64,000 nt of DNA from Roseiarcus fermentans (lineage in GTDB: Bacteria > Pseudomonadota > Alphaproteobacteria > Rhizobiales > Beijerinckiaceae), in contig NZ_QNRK01000027.1 of NCBI RefSeq assembly GCF_003315135.1, positions 1 through 64,000 of the forward strand, given 5' to 3'. Both the position numbers and the translations under genes were made by a program. A model generated the notes under the pieces. It did no database searches. It was given only the letters and a program-made list of their open reading frames with translations, and had not been told where the DNA came from. Positions 38,861 to 48,080 of this stretch are shown in pieces (the stretch's first letter is position 1; the number at the start of each line of letters is the position of its first letter).

Positions 38861-40723
38861 TCAGAGGCAAGGGAAGCGCGCATCGCCTGCGGCTCGCCAG
38901 CGCGTCATGCATGCGCTTCGTTCCGGAAGGGCGAGGGGGATGAACCACTGGGCCTGCTGGCCGGCAATCAACTGGCCCTGATTGATCCAGGTCCCGGGCG
39001 CTGGAACCACCGTCTCGTATCGAACCGCATCTGCGCCGGCGTCCGCGGTCAGCGTCGGCGTCGAAACGACCGGCTCCGGTCCATAGATCGCCGCGGCCGT
39101 GTGATCGCGATCGCGCCGTCCCCCGCTGACGATCCACACCTGATTCTGCTGGGCGGCGGCGTAAGGGAAGAAATCTGCGCGGCCGGTCGGCGGGTCGGCG
39201 ACTGCGTAGAGCTTGGCGTCGACCTCGACCTTGAGCGGCGCCGGCGCGCCGGCTGGAGCGGCCAGAATATCCGTCCGCATTGCGGCATAAAGGGCGCCGA
39301 GTTCCGGAACCGCAAGCTCGTCGGCGGACGCGAGGCCGATCCGACCGAGCGGCGTGGGAATGACGGCGATCGCATCGCCGGGCGAGGCCCAGCCGGCGCG
39401 GCCGGCGTCGGGGTGGGTGGCGCGATAGCGCCCGAGAACGGCGCCGTCCGGCCCGGTCAGCACCACCGTATGGTAGACGCGCTCGCCGTCACGCTCCGGA
39501 TAACTCCCAACGAGGTAGCCCTTGCCCCGGCGGGCGGCCTCCGACAGCGCCCGCTCGAACGCCCCGCCGCGGCGTTCGGCCCGGGCCAGGATCTCGTCGG
39601 CGCCGAGCCCCGACGGCAGGCCGGAAAGCTCCGGCAGAACGGTGAGCGCGCCTTCGGCCGGAGAGACCGCCGCCAGCAGCGACGGTCCCTCCGGCCATTG
39701 AACGGCGGCCAGCGACACGCTGCGCCGTACGACGGTCGCGTTGCCGTCGACGGGGCTGCGGTGCAATGCGAGCAACGGCGAATAGAGCCCGGGGCGCCGC
39801 AAGGCGAGCCGCGCGTCGCGCACGGCGTCCGCGTCCGACGGCGTGACGGTCGCGGTGAAAATACCATGCAGCCCCGGCGCCAGATCCTCCGGCGGCACGA
39901 CCGGGGCCTGGGTCAGTTTGCGCCCTTCCGGCGACCATATGCTCGAGCCGCCGTTGTAATAAAGCTTTCCGCCAGTGATCGGATTGGTTTCGATCCCGCT
40001 GCGCGTGGCGGCGACGACCCAGACGCCGTTCTCGGCGCTCATGGACTGCGCGTTGGCCACGGTCGAATGATTGCCGGTCGCCTCTGCGGCTGGCGTTCCC
40101 GGCATGACCCGGTCCGACACGGAATGCCACCCGATGATCTCGGCGCCGCGCAGGGCCGCCAGACGCGGATATTGCCAATAGGTGTCGTCGTAACAGATGA
40201 CCAGTCCGATACGGCCGATCGGCGTGTCGAACACTTCGACGCCGGTATTTCCCGGAGAAAAAACAATCTGGTCCTGCGGGTTGAGGCCGATCTTGCGGTA
40301 CTTGCCGACGACGCCTTCGGGGCCGAGCAGGACGGCGGCGTTATAGGCCAGACCGGTTTCGACGTCCCGCTCGGCGATCCCCACGCTCATGTACATGCCG
40401 GTCCGCGCGAGAATCGGCTGAAGCGCCGCAGTCGTCTTGCCCGGGATCGTGTCGAGGTAGGGCGCAATCTGCGCCGGATCGCTGAACAGATATCCGCTGA
40501 CCGCCGTCTCGGGAAAGACGGCGTAGTTCACGCCCTCTTCGGCCGCCTGCTCGGCGGCTTGCGCAAGGCGGGCGATGTTGCCGTCGAGGTCGCCCCAGGC
40601 TGGGACGAAGTCCACGGCCGCGACCTTGATTGGATGGGAACCCGGATTCGACGCCGCGTCGGGCGCTCCTGTCCAGGCCAAGAAGCATAGCGCGACGCCG
40701 AGTATTCGGTATGTCCAACGCAT
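38861..40723 (-). CDS. Secreted tandem nitrilase-superfamily protein; second domain degenerate
   Basis: This 620-residue protein has a signal peptide (ILGVALCFLAWTGAPDAAS) and two carbon–nitrogen hydrolase domains. Domain 1 keeps the whole catalytic triad: Glu 72 in FPETAVSG, Lys 144 in KYRKIGL and Cys 177 in VICYDD. Domain 2 (from about residue 345) has LPELSG with Glu, but the lysine position reads YRATHP and the cysteine position reads LASADE, so it has lost two triad residues. The first domain probably hydrolyses an amide or nitrile in the periplasm; the second may be structural. The ATG at 40723 begins at the signal peptide. It diverges from nothing close and shares no operon. Confidence 0.85.
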   Translation of the reverse strand: MRWTYRILGVALCFLAWTGAPDAASNPGSHPIKVAAVDFVPAWGDLDGNIARLAQAAEQAAEEGVNYAVFPETAVSGYLFSDPAQIAPYLDTIPGKTTAALQPILARTGMYMSVGIAERDVETGLAYNAAVLLGPEGVVGKYRKIGLNPQDQIVFSPGNTGVEVFDTPIGRIGLVICYDDTYWQYPRLAALRGAEIIGWHSVSDRVMPGTPAAEATGNHSTVANAQSMSAENGVWVVAATRSGIETNPITGGKLYYNGGSSIWSPEGRKLTQAPVVPPEDLAPGLHGIFTATVTPSDADAVRDARLALRRPGLYSPLLALHRSPVDGNATVVRRSVSLAAVQWPEGPSLLAAVSPAEGALTVLPELSGLPSGLGADEILARAERRGGAFERALSEAARRGKGYLVGSYPERDGERVYHTVVLTGPDGAVLGRYRATHPDAGRAGWASPGDAIAVIPTPLGRIGLASADELAVPELGALYAAMRTDILAAPAGAPAPLKVEVDAKLYAVADPPTGRADFFPYAAAQQNQVWIVSGGRRDRDHTAAAIYGPEPVVSTPTLTADAGADAVRYETVVPAPGTWINQGQLIAGQQAQWFIPLALPERSACMTRWRAAGDARFPCL

Positions 40724-40843
40724 GGGCGACCTCGGGAATGCGCACCCGCATCGCGACCGGGTTGCGGCGGAGTGTCGCAGCATTCTCCGCCTGCCGGCGT
40801 CCGTCAACGGCTTTGACCGGGGAGGCTCGCGGGGCGCGCACCC

Positions 40844-42115
40844 TCAGAACGTCGATGCGTCGGTCCAGTCCGGGTCGTTCGCTTCCGCCCGCGAAGCGCT
40901 GCGACGATGCAGCACGTCCTTGGCGATCCGCTTGTCGCGGACATTGCGCATGATGATGTAGGGCCTGAGAATCGGGTTGAAGAGCCGGTAACGGCGCCGG
41001 GCGCCCTCCCCCGCCCGATGAAGGATCTGACCCGTCCCGGGCTCGCTGAGATCCTTGAGGACGCGGGCGGAGGTCAGCGGCGCGACATCGCGATCCCGAA
41101 TCGCCGAGAGCGGCGCCCCGACGGCGCCGGCGACGAAATACCGTTGTTCGTCGACGTCCGCGAGCGCGCAGGCGAGCAGAACGTCGCGGTGGAGGGCGGG
41201 GTTGCGCGCGCGGCGAACTGCGTCGTCGTAGAGCGACTTGACCGACTGCTGCCACTGGTCGAGCGCGCGGATCATGCCGGCTTCCACATGCTCCGCGCAG
41301 ACGATCATGCTGCGCGCCCCGAGCGCGGCGCGCGCGCTGTAGATCGACAGGAGATGGGTGATGTAGGGCGCGCCCTGCGAGTACTGGACCAGGTCCTCGC
41401 AGGCCTCGAACTCGATCTCCATCGCCAGCCGTTCGAAGCCGCTCATCACGATGCCGCGGATCTCGCCGTCGGACATCGCCGGCATGTGCACCTGAATCAG
41501 CGCCCGCTCGATCGACTGATGCTCCCGGATCAGTTCGTCGACCGAGTCGGCGACCCCGATCAGCAGCACCGTCGCATTGACCGCGTGATCGGACAGCGCC
41601 TTGATCGTGTCGGCCATGGCGGTGATCGCGTCGGGGCGCCGGATCCGGTCGAACTCGTCGAAGATCACGATCAGCGCCGCCGTCGCCGCTATGCCCTGCA
41701 GCGTCCGGCGGACGCCGTCGGGCGTATCCGAATTGAGAGCGTAGTCCTGGGGCGGCGCGGTCAGCGGATTGCGCAATCCGCCGAAACCGATGTCGGGCCG
41801 GCGCTTCGCGGCCTCGATGTCCTTGAACGCCTTCGCCCAGAGCGACGAATAGGTGTCCGAGATGTCGCAGTTGGTGCGCGAGACGACGAAGGCCTGCCGC
41901 CTCGCCAGAAAAGCGGTGATCATGTTGGAGAGCGAGGTCTTTCCCGTTCCGCGCTCGCCGTAGAGAATCGCGTGGCAGCCGCGCTGCGACACCGCCTCGA
42001 CGATCTTGAGAACCTGATCCTTGCGGCCGGAGAACAGCTCCCGCTCGTTGATCGGCGCGCCGGGGGTGAACACCGCGCCGGTCTGAAACATGAGCGCGTC
42101 GAAATCCTGATCCAT
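40844..42115 (-). CDS. AAA ATPase with ORC/Cdc6-like core and C-terminal winged helix
   Basis: This 423-residue ATPase has Walker A GERGTGKTS (residues 53–61) and Walker B LIVIFDEFD (Asp 153, Glu 154). A sensor region follows (VLLIGVADSVDELI), then the C-terminal half with SGFERLAMEIEFEACEDLV and an Arg-rich tail. The N-terminal start FTPGAPINERELFSGRKDQV resembles the ORC1/Cdc6-type AAA module seen in archaea and in orphan bacterial genes. No partner gene (nuclease, phosphatase, DNA-binding) is adjacent, and no function is established. It could be a defence or DNA-repair ATPase. Confidence 0.75.
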   Translation of the reverse strand: MDQDFDALMFQTGAVFTPGAPINERELFSGRKDQVLKIVEAVSQRGCHAILYGERGTGKTSLSNMITAFLARRQAFVVSRTNCDISDTYSSLWAKAFKDIEAAKRRPDIGFGGLRNPLTAPPQDYALNSDTPDGVRRTLQGIAATAALIVIFDEFDRIRRPDAITAMADTIKALSDHAVNATVLLIGVADSVDELIREHQSIERALIQVHMPAMSDGEIRGIVMSGFERLAMEIEFEACEDLVQYSQGAPYITHLLSIYSARAALGARSMIVCAEHVEAGMIRALDQWQQSVKSLYDDAVRRARNPALHRDVLLACALADVDEQRYFVAGAVGAPLSAIRDRDVAPLTSARVLKDLSEPGTGQILHRAGEGARRRYRLFNPILRPYIIMRNVRDKRIAKDVLHRRSASRAEANDPDWTDASTF

Positions 42116-42349
42116 CGCAGACCCGGCTCAGCAATCATGCGTTTATAGGCGACATTCGACCACTTGAATGCCGTGCGCAGCGAGAAGATGCCCGTCGCCG
42201 CGACTTCGGTCAAATCGCGGGGCGCGAAGTGATTCGTAGTTCACAACGCTAACAGAAAGATCGCGACCTTTCCAGGCGAGACTTCCGGACGGAATGCGTG
42301 TTCGTCACGTGCGCTGTTCTCCCCGGACCGCGTCCTGCGGTAAGAATGG

Positions 42350-42495
42350 CTCCGTCTTCTGCCGCAACGAAGGGCGGCGGGATGATCAGAGGCCGCAACA
42401 GCAGCCCAGCGGACCTGGGTCGCTTCCCCCCGGGCTCTTCGACCCGGGGGTCGCTCGCGCTGACGGCGCTCTTGGCTGCCGGCTCGGGCGCTACA
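42350..42495. repeat. Dispersed repeat family A, copy 3
   Basis: This copy repeats the right half of the family: GGGCGGCGGGATGATCAGAG, CAGCAGCCCAGCGGACC, CCCCGGGCTCTTCGACCC and GCTCGCGCTGACGGCGCT. It lacks the outer arms seen in copy 2. Several base differences (GCTGACGG for GATGACGG) show it is an older or diverged copy. It occupies most of the gap before rpmI together with the leader hairpins. No gene was found in the gap from 42116 to 42738. Confidence 0.7.
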
Positions 42496-42631
42496 ACGCG
42501 CCTGACGGACCCCGCCAAGGCCTTGAACTTGATGGACTCCGGCCCGAAGATCTGGTGCGGTCGGCGGGGCGGAAGGGGACGGAAGCTTTGTCTTGCGCCG
42601 CGCGCCCCTTTCGCGTATGTCCCGGACCCTC

Positions 42632-42701
42632 AGAACCGCCCGGCCGGGCTGCCGTGGCGGTTCTTTTCGCTCGTTCCGACGCGACGGAGCTCATTGCTCC
42701 G
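42632..42701 (+). promoter_or_regulatory. Leader hairpins upstream of rpmI–rplT (probable attenuator)
   Basis: A nine-base stem, AGAACCGCC (42632–42640) pairing with GGCGGTTCT (42656–42664), is followed by TTT, the form of an intrinsic terminator. A second smaller hairpin, CGGAGC/GCTCCG (42685–42701), follows, and the rpmI ATG comes at 42739. Because the first stem would stop transcription before rpmI, it could serve as an attenuator; ribosomal protein operons of this kind are often controlled by L20 or L35-linked leaders, but I cannot identify the known L20 leader fold. It could also simply end an upstream transcript. Confidence 0.55.
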
Positions 42702-42738
42702 CTTATTTCCAACAGGGCGTCAAGCCCGGGAGAGCCAA

Positions 42739-42939
42739 ATGCCCAAGTTGAAGACGAAATCAGGCGCGAAGAAGCGCTTCAAGATTACCGGGACCGGCAA
42801 GGTCGTCTACGCCCAGTCGCAGAAGCGGCACGGCATGATCAAGCGCACGCCCAAGCAGATCCGCAATCTGCGCGGCACGGCGGTCATGTTCAAGACCGAC
42901 GGCGACAACATCAAGAAGTACTTCCTGCCGAACGGCTGA
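42739..42939 (+). CDS. rpmI: 50S ribosomal protein L35 (bL35)
   Basis: This 66-residue basic protein is bL35: [37 protein letters not shown], ending [10 protein letters not shown]. It binds 23S rRNA in the large subunit. The ATG is preceded by GGGAGAG. It is followed at 22 bases by rplT. infC, the gene that usually precedes rpmI, is absent here; the next gene upstream is the leftward AAA ATPase. Confidence 0.97.
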   Translation: MPKLKTKSGAKKRFKITGTGKVVYAQSQKRHGMIKRTPKQIRNLRGTAVMFKTDGDNIKKYFLPNG

Positions 42940-42961
42940 CCCTTTTCCCGGAGTTTTACGC

Positions 42962-43327
42962 ATGTCACGCGTCAAGAGGGGCGTAACGTCCCACGCCAAG
43001 CACAAGAAGATTCTGAAGCAGGCCAAGGGCTTCTTCGGCCGCCGCAAGAACACGATCCGCGCCGCCAAGGCCGCGGTCGACAAGTCGATGATGTACGCCT
43101 ACCGCGACCGCAAGAACCGCAAGCGCGAATTCCGCGCGCTGTGGATCCAGCGGATCAACGCAGCGGTGCGCGAGCACGGCCTGACCTACAGCCGGTTCAT
43201 CTCGGCGCTGTTGACGGCAGGGATCGAGGTCGACCGGAAAGTCCTGTCCGAACTCGCCATCTCCGAGCCCGCGGCCTTCGCCGCGATCGTCGAGCAGGCG
43301 AAGGGCCATCTGCCCAAGGCGGCCTGA
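42962..43327 (+). CDS. rplT: 50S ribosomal protein L20 (bL20)
   Basis: This 121-residue protein is bL20: [79 protein letters not shown]. It organises 23S rRNA early in assembly and commonly represses its own operon through the leader. The motifs and length match the family fully. A strong hairpin follows its stop and comes before pheS. Confidence 0.97.
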   Translation: MSRVKRGVTSHAKHKKILKQAKGFFGRRKNTIRAAKAAVDKSMMYAYRDRKNRKREFRALWIQRINAAVREHGLTYSRFISALLTAGIEVDRKVLSELAISEPAAFAAIVEQAKGHLPKAA

Positions 43328-43351
43328 AACCGGCGCCGTTCCGAGCATCGT

Positions 43352-43398
43352 CCGCCGCCGCCATGCCTTTGAAAGCGTGCGGCGGCGGTTTCCGTTTT
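43352..43398 (+). terminator. Terminator/attenuator between rplT and pheS
   Basis: A ten-base perfect stem, CCGCCGCCGC (43352–43361) with GCGGCGGCGG (43379–43388), closes a loop with a smaller pairing inside it, and is followed by TTTCCGTTTT. It should end at least part of the rpmI–rplT transcript. The pheS start codon is 17 bases later, so read-through or a local promoter is needed for pheS. Confidence 0.75.
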
Positions 43399-43414
43399 CG
43401 ACCGAGTTTTTTCG

Positions 43415-44497
43415 ATGACCGACCTCGCCGCCCTGAAAGACGAAACGCTCGCTGCCGTCTCCGGCGCGCCGGACGAAGCGGCGCTCGAAGCCGTCCGCGT
43501 CGCCGCGCTCGGCAAGAAGGGCGCGATCTCGGCGTTGCTCGCCACCCTCGGCAAGCTCTCGCCTGACGAGCGCAAGACCCGCGGCGCCGAGATCAACGCC
43601 CTGAAGGACTCGGTGGTCGAGGCGCTGGCCGGCCGCCGCGCCGTCCTGAAGCAGGCCGCGCTCGCGGCCCGGCTCGCGCGCGAGGCGCTCGACATGACGC
43701 TGCCGACGCCGGCGCCCGGCGTCGAGACCGGGCGCATCCATCCGATCAGCCAGGTGACGGAGGAGATCGTCGCGATCTTCGCCGACCTCGGGTTCTCGGT
43801 CGCGGAAGGGCCCGACATCGAGAGCGACGACTTCAACTTCACCCGGCTCAACTTCCCGCCCGGCCATCCCGCGCGCGAGATGCACGACACGTTCTTCCTC
43901 CAGCCGGACGCGACCGGCGAGCGCAAGCTGCTTCGCACCCACACGAGCCCGGTGCAGGTGCGCACGATGCTAGCCCAGAAGCCGCCGATCCGCGTCATCT
44001 GCCCCGGGCGCACCTATCGGACCGACTTCGACCAGACCCACACGCCGATGTTTCACCAGGTCGAGGGGCTGGTGATCGACCAGAGCGCGACGCTCGCCAA
44101 CCTGAAGTGGGTGCTCGAGGAATTCTGCAAGGCGTTTTTCGAGGTCCCGAAGGTCGGCATGCGCTTCCGTCCGAGCTTCTTCCCCTTCACCTCGCCGTCG
44201 ATGGAGGTCGACATCCAGTGCCGCCGCTCGGCCGGCGAGATCCGCTTCGGCGAGGGCGAGGACTGGCTCGAGATCCTCGGCTGCGGCATGGTCCACCCGA
44301 ACGTGCTGACCAACTGCGGGATCGATCCCGAGCTCTACCAGGGCTTCGCCTGGGGCATGGGCATCGACCGCGTCGCCATGCTCAAGTACGGCATGCCGGA
44401 CCTGCGCGACCTGTTCGACGCCGACCTGCGCTGGATCAACCACTATGGCTTCAAGCCGCTCGACATGCCGACGCTGGCGGGCGGCCTGAGCGGCTGA
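43415..44497 (+). CDS. pheS: Phenylalanyl-tRNA synthetase alpha subunit
   Basis: This 360-residue protein is the alpha subunit of class II phenylalanyl-tRNA synthetase. An N-terminal coiled-coil region is followed by class II motifs: motif 1 around [19 protein letters not shown], motif 2 with [16 protein letters not shown] and [20 protein letters not shown], motif 3 with [19 protein letters not shown]. It pairs with the beta subunit at 45392–47794 to form the tetramer. Unusually, two other genes lie between pheS and pheT. Confidence 0.97.
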   Translation: MTDLAALKDETLAAVSGAPDEAALEAVRVAALGKKGAISALLATLGKLSPDERKTRGAEINALKDSVVEALAGRRAVLKQAALAARLAREALDMTLPTPAPGVETGRIHPISQVTEEIVAIFADLGFSVAEGPDIESDDFNFTRLNFPPGHPAREMHDTFFLQPDATGERKLLRTHTSPVQVRTMLAQKPPIRVICPGRTYRTDFDQTHTPMFHQVEGLVIDQSATLANLKWVLEEFCKAFFEVPKVGMRFRPSFFPFTSPSMEVDIQCRRSAGEIRFGEGEDWLEILGCGMVHPNVLTNCGIDPELYQGFAWGMGIDRVAMLKYGMPDLRDLFDADLRWINHYGFKPLDMPTLAGGLSG

Positions 44498-44567
44498 CGG
44501 TTGGCGGCGAGGGGTGCAGCGGCGCGCGCCTCGTGGTAAATTGGCGGACCAGTTCGGCGGGCGAAGG

Positions 44568-44876
44568 ATGTCCCAGGCACAGAGAGACCAAGCGGCCGAA
44601 GCCGCCGCGAAATCGGCGGTCGTCCGCCTCTTCGGGAAGAACGCCATCGATCGCATCGAAGTGTTTCCGGCCGAGGATCATACCGGCGAACAGAGTCTGT
44701 CCGTTACGATCTACCTCCGGGACTACAAGGCTTATGTATCGGGCGCCCGTCTCCTCGACACGATCGTCGCGGTCTCGGATGCGCTGAGAAATATCGACGA
44801 CCTTCGCTTCCCTTACGTGACCTTCCTCGCGCCTGGTTATGAGCACGCCGAGGACGATGAGCGGCCTGCCGCCTAA
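44568..44876 (+). CDS. Unrecognised protein, probable partner of the HEPN protein
   Basis: This 102-residue protein has no motif I recognise. It starts with an Ala-rich helix (SQAQRDQAAEAAAKSA) and then a mixed alpha/beta core (AIDRIEVFPAEDHTGEQSL, VTIYLRDYKAYVSGARLLDT, IVAVSDALRNIDDLRFPY). It is acidic, like many antitoxins. It overlaps the HEPN gene by 20 bases, so the two are coupled. The pair sits in the pheST operon and has lower GC than pheS and pheT, so they arrived as a unit. No minimal nucleotidyltransferase motif is present, so it is not a standard MNT partner. Confidence 0.7.
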   Translation: MSQAQRDQAAEAAAKSAVVRLFGKNAIDRIEVFPAEDHTGEQSLSVTIYLRDYKAYVSGARLLDTIVAVSDALRNIDDLRFPYVTFLAPGYEHAEDDERPAA

Positions 44877-45384
44877 CCCAAGATCCTCCATGTGGCCTCT
44901 CGTCCGGCATCAGCTCGACAACGCTCGTTTGCTTGCTACCGTCGACAAGGGACGCCCGAGATCGGCTTCCTTGCGTCGCGCCGTGTCAACCGCCTATTAC
45001 GCTGTATTTCAAGCGCTCTGCAGAACGTGCGCCGACAGTCTGGTCGGATGGCGTCGGCCTTGGGAGATCGTCACACCCATCTTCCGAGCGCCAGACCACA
45101 ACAGAACCTTGCAGGCCTTCCTGCAAGGCCCGTCGGCGACCAATCCGGACATGCAACGCCTGGGGTCGGCTTTCAAAGAACTGCTGGCGGCGCGGGAATG
45201 GGCGGACTATAGCCCGGAACCACGCCCGCAGTTTGAACAGGGCAAGAGAAGCTCGCCCTTCACCCGCGAGGAAACCCTCGCGCTGATCGAGGTCGCCGAG
45301 GCCGCTGTTGCAATCCTCGACCGGCTCGACGATGACGCGCGACTCAAGCTCGCCGTGCGCCTCGTCGCCAGAACCAGGAAATGA
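44857..45384 (+). CDS. HEPN-domain protein (UPF0332-like)
   Basis: This 175-residue protein resembles UPF0332/HEPN proteins: [21 protein letters not shown] (the conserved A-Y-Y-A-x-F segment) and [17 protein letters not shown] (the R-x-x-A-D-Y segment). HEPN proteins are often ribonucleases of toxin–antitoxin and defence systems. The classic R-x4–6-H catalytic motif is not obvious here, so nuclease activity is uncertain. The ATG at 44857 follows GAGGA and overlaps the preceding gene. The stop lies seven bases before the pheT ATG. GC is lower than in the neighbours (35 of 60 at 44881–44940). Confidence 0.75.
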   Translation: MSGLPPNPRSSMWPLVRHQLDNARLLATVDKGRPRSASLRRAVSTAYYAVFQALCRTCADSLVGWRRPWEIVTPIFRAPDHNRTLQAFLQGPSATNPDMQRLGSAFKELLAAREWADYSPEPRPQFEQGKRSSPFTREETLALIEVAEAAVAILDRLDDDARLKLAVRLVARTRK

Positions 45385-45391
45385 CATCTCC

Positions 45392-47794
45392 ATGAAATTC
45401 ACCCTCTCCTGGCTCGAGGACCACCTCGACACGCAAGCCTCGCTCGCCGAGATCGTCGACGCGCTGACCCGGGTCGGCCTCGAGGTCGAGGGCGTCGAGG
45501 ACCCGGGCGCGATCTACGCCGGCTTCGTCGTCGGCGCCGTGATCGAGGCGAAGCCGCATCCGAACGCCGACCGGCTGCGGGTCTGCGTCGTCGACGCCGG
45601 CGCCGGGCCGGTGCAGGTCGTGTGCGGCGCGCCGAACGCGCGGGCCGGCATGAAGAGCGTGTTCTCGCCGGTCGGAACCTATATCCCGGGCAAGAAGATC
45701 ACCCTGGCCAAGGGTGTGATCCGAGGCGTCGAGTCGCACGGCATGCTGTGCTCGGCCGCCGAACTCGAGCTCAGCAACGACCACGACGGGATTATGGAGC
45801 TGCCGGACGACGCGCCGGTCGGCGTTCCTTACGCGCGCTTCGCCGGGCTCGACGATCCGGTGATCGACGTCGCATTGACCCCGAACCGGCCCGACGCCAC
45901 CGGCGTCGCCGGCATCGCGCGCGATCTCGCCGCGGCCGGTCTCGGTACGCTGAGAACGCCCGGTCCCGAGACCTTCGCCGGCGCGTTCGACTGCCCGACC
46001 GCGGTGCGGCTCGACTTCGCCCCCGCCGACGCGCATCTCTGCCCGGCTTTCGCGCTGAGACTCGTGCGCGGCGTCGCCAACGGGCCATCGCCGGAGTGGA
46101 TGCAGAAGCGCCTGCGCGCCATCGGCCTTCGGCCGATCAGCGCGCTCGTCGACATCACCAACTACGTGACCTTCGACCGCGGCCGCCCGCTGCACGTGTT
46201 CGACCTCGCCAAGATCCGCGGCGACCTGACCGTGCGGCGCGCGCGAGCGGGCGAGAGCGTTCTCGCCCTCGACGGCAAGACCTACGCGCTCGACGAGAGC
46301 ACGGTGATCATCGCCGACGCGGACGGCGTCGAGTCGATCGCCGGCGTCATGGGCGGCGAGCACTCCGGCTGCGACGAGAGCACGCGCGACGTCCTGATCG
46401 AGAGCGCGCTGTGGGACCCGACCAACATCGCCCAGACCGGGCGCAAGCTCGGCATCGTGACCGACGCGCGCTACCGCTTCGAGCGCGGCGTCGATCCCGA
46501 CTTCTGCGTTCCAGGCCTCGATCTCGCGACCGGGCTCGTGCTCTCGATCTGCGGCGGCGAGCCGTCGCGCATGATCGTCGCCGGCGACCCGACGGCGCCG
46601 CGGCGGACGATCGACTTCCCCTACAGCGAGGTGAAACGGCTGATCGGGGTCGACATCCCGCGCGCCGAGGGCGAGGCGATCCTCGCCCGGCTCGGCTTCG
46701 GCGTCGAGGACGGCCGGGTCCGCGTCCCGTCGTGGCGCCCCGACGTTCAGGTCAAGGCCGACGTGGTCGAGCAGATCATCCGGATCGCGGGCCTCGACCG
46801 GGCGCCGCCCGCCCCCCTGCCCCGCCTCGACGAGGGCGTCGCGGCGCCGGTGCTGACGCTGCTGCAGAAGCGCACGCGCCTCGCCAAGCGCACGCTCGCC
46901 TCGCTGTCGCTGCGCGAGGCCGTCACCTGGTCGTTCATAGCGAAGCGGGCGGCCGAGCTGTTCGGCGGCGGTCAGCCGGCGCTGGCGCTCGCCAACCCGA
47001 TCGCCGCCGACCTCTCCGACATGCGCCCGAGCCTCGTCCCCGGCCTCGTCGCCGCCGCGGAACGCAACGCCCGGCGGGCGCTGACCGACGTGGCCCTGTT
47101 CGAGGTCGGGCAGATCTTCCTCGGGCCGGGCGACACGGACCAGCGGACGGCGGCCGCCGCCGTGCGCCGCGGTCTCGCCAAAGCCGGCGGCGAAGGCCGG
47201 CAATGGCGCGGCGGCGGGGCGGTCGACGCCTTCGACGCCAAGGCGGACGCGATGGCGCTCCTCGCCGCCCTCGGCGTCGCCGGCGCGGTCCAGGTCGTCC
47301 CCGGCGGCCCCGCCTTCCTGCATCCGGGCCGGTCCGCGACGCTGCAGTTCGGGCCCAAGACCGTCGTCGGCTGGTTCGGCGAGCTCCACCCGAGCGTGTG
47401 CGAGGCGCTGGATGCGGAGGGGCCGATCGTGGCGTTCGAACTCGTGCTCGACGCCGTCCCGGCGCCCAAGGCGAGGCCGACCAAGGCCAGGCCCAGGCTC
47501 GAACGGTCCGACTTCATGGCGGTCGAGCGCGACCTCGCCTTCGTCGTCGACGAAAGCGTGCGCGCCGGCGACCTTCTCAAGGCGGCGCAGGCCGCCGAGC
47601 GCGCGCTCGTCGCGGATGTCGGCGTGTTCGACGTCTACCAGGGCAAGGGGCTGCCGGAAGGCAAGAAGTCGATCGCGATCGCGGTCACCCTGCAGCCGCG
47701 GGAGCGCACCCTGACGGACACGGAGATCGAGGCCGCGGTCGCGCGGATCGTGGCCGAAGTGTCGAGGCGGACCGGCGCGACGCTGCGAGCCTGA
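45392..47794 (+). CDS. pheT: Phenylalanyl-tRNA synthetase beta subunit
   Basis: This 800-residue protein has the full beta-subunit order: [12 protein letters not shown], the EMAP-type tRNA-binding domain ([24 protein letters not shown]), B3/B4 editing-site region ([20 protein letters not shown]), B5 ([18 protein letters not shown]), the class II-like core with REAVTWSF, and the C-terminal ferredoxin-fold anticodon-binding domain ([12 protein letters not shown] … [11 protein letters not shown]). It completes Phe-tRNA synthetase. The ATG at 45392 is chosen as the first residue of the conserved start; AGGA lies upstream, within the HEPN gene's last codons. Confidence 0.96.
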   Translation: MKFTLSWLEDHLDTQASLAEIVDALTRVGLEVEGVEDPGAIYAGFVVGAVIEAKPHPNADRLRVCVVDAGAGPVQVVCGAPNARAGMKSVFSPVGTYIPGKKITLAKGVIRGVESHGMLCSAAELELSNDHDGIMELPDDAPVGVPYARFAGLDDPVIDVALTPNRPDATGVAGIARDLAAAGLGTLRTPGPETFAGAFDCPTAVRLDFAPADAHLCPAFALRLVRGVANGPSPEWMQKRLRAIGLRPISALVDITNYVTFDRGRPLHVFDLAKIRGDLTVRRARAGESVLALDGKTYALDESTVIIADADGVESIAGVMGGEHSGCDESTRDVLIESALWDPTNIAQTGRKLGIVTDARYRFERGVDPDFCVPGLDLATGLVLSICGGEPSRMIVAGDPTAPRRTIDFPYSEVKRLIGVDIPRAEGEAILARLGFGVEDGRVRVPSWRPDVQVKADVVEQIIRIAGLDRAPPAPLPRLDEGVAAPVLTLLQKRTRLAKRTLASLSLREAVTWSFIAKRAAELFGGGQPALALANPIAADLSDMRPSLVPGLVAAAERNARRALTDVALFEVGQIFLGPGDTDQRTAAAAVRRGLAKAGGEGRQWRGGGAVDAFDAKADAMALLAALGVAGAVQVVPGGPAFLHPGRSATLQFGPKTVVGWFGELHPSVCEALDAEGPIVAFELVLDAVPAPKARPTKARPRLERSDFMAVERDLAFVVDESVRAGDLLKAAQAAERALVADVGVFDVYQGKGLPEGKKSIAIAVTLQPRERTLTDTEIEAAVARIVAEVSRRTGATLRA

Positions 47795-47798
47795 ACCG

Positions 47799-48080
47799 AT
47801 GCGCGCCGCGGTCGCGTTCCTCGCGCTCTGGGCATGCCTGACGGGCCCGGCGCGCGCCGACGACGACCCGGCCTGCGCCAAATTCGAGGAGCCGCTCGCC
47901 TACAACGCCTGTCTCGCCAGTCGGGGGCCGAAGGCGAACGCCGTCGGCAAGGCCAGCGGGGCGCCGGTGCGCGCCCGCGCGGACCCGGAGGCCGAAGCGC
48001 CGGCGATGGCGAAGAAGCCGTCCCGTTCCCAGACCGTCCGGCGGCGCGGACGCGTCCACATGGAGTTCTTTCTGCGCTGA
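47799..48080 (+). CDS. Small secreted hypothetical protein
   Basis: This 93-residue protein has a signal peptide (VAFLALWACLTGPARA) and a short mature part with two Cys (PACAKFEEPLAYNACLASRGP), then an Ala/Pro-rich linker and a basic end with RGRVHMEFFLR. Similar small periplasmic proteins follow pheT in other Hyphomicrobiales. The two Cys could form a disulphide. It begins four bases after pheT and is likely cotranscribed. The function is unknown. Confidence 0.7.
   Translation: MRAAVAFLALWACLTGPARADDDPACAKFEEPLAYNACLASRGPKANAVGKASGAPVRARADPEAEAPAMAKKPSRSQTVRRRGRVHMEFFLR

Noticed and set aside
45344-47881. A long minus-strand frame opposite pheT, and a similar one opposite the proton ATPase (50570–53110)
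   Set aside because: Both lie opposite strongly conserved genes, have low-complexity composition and no recognisable motif.
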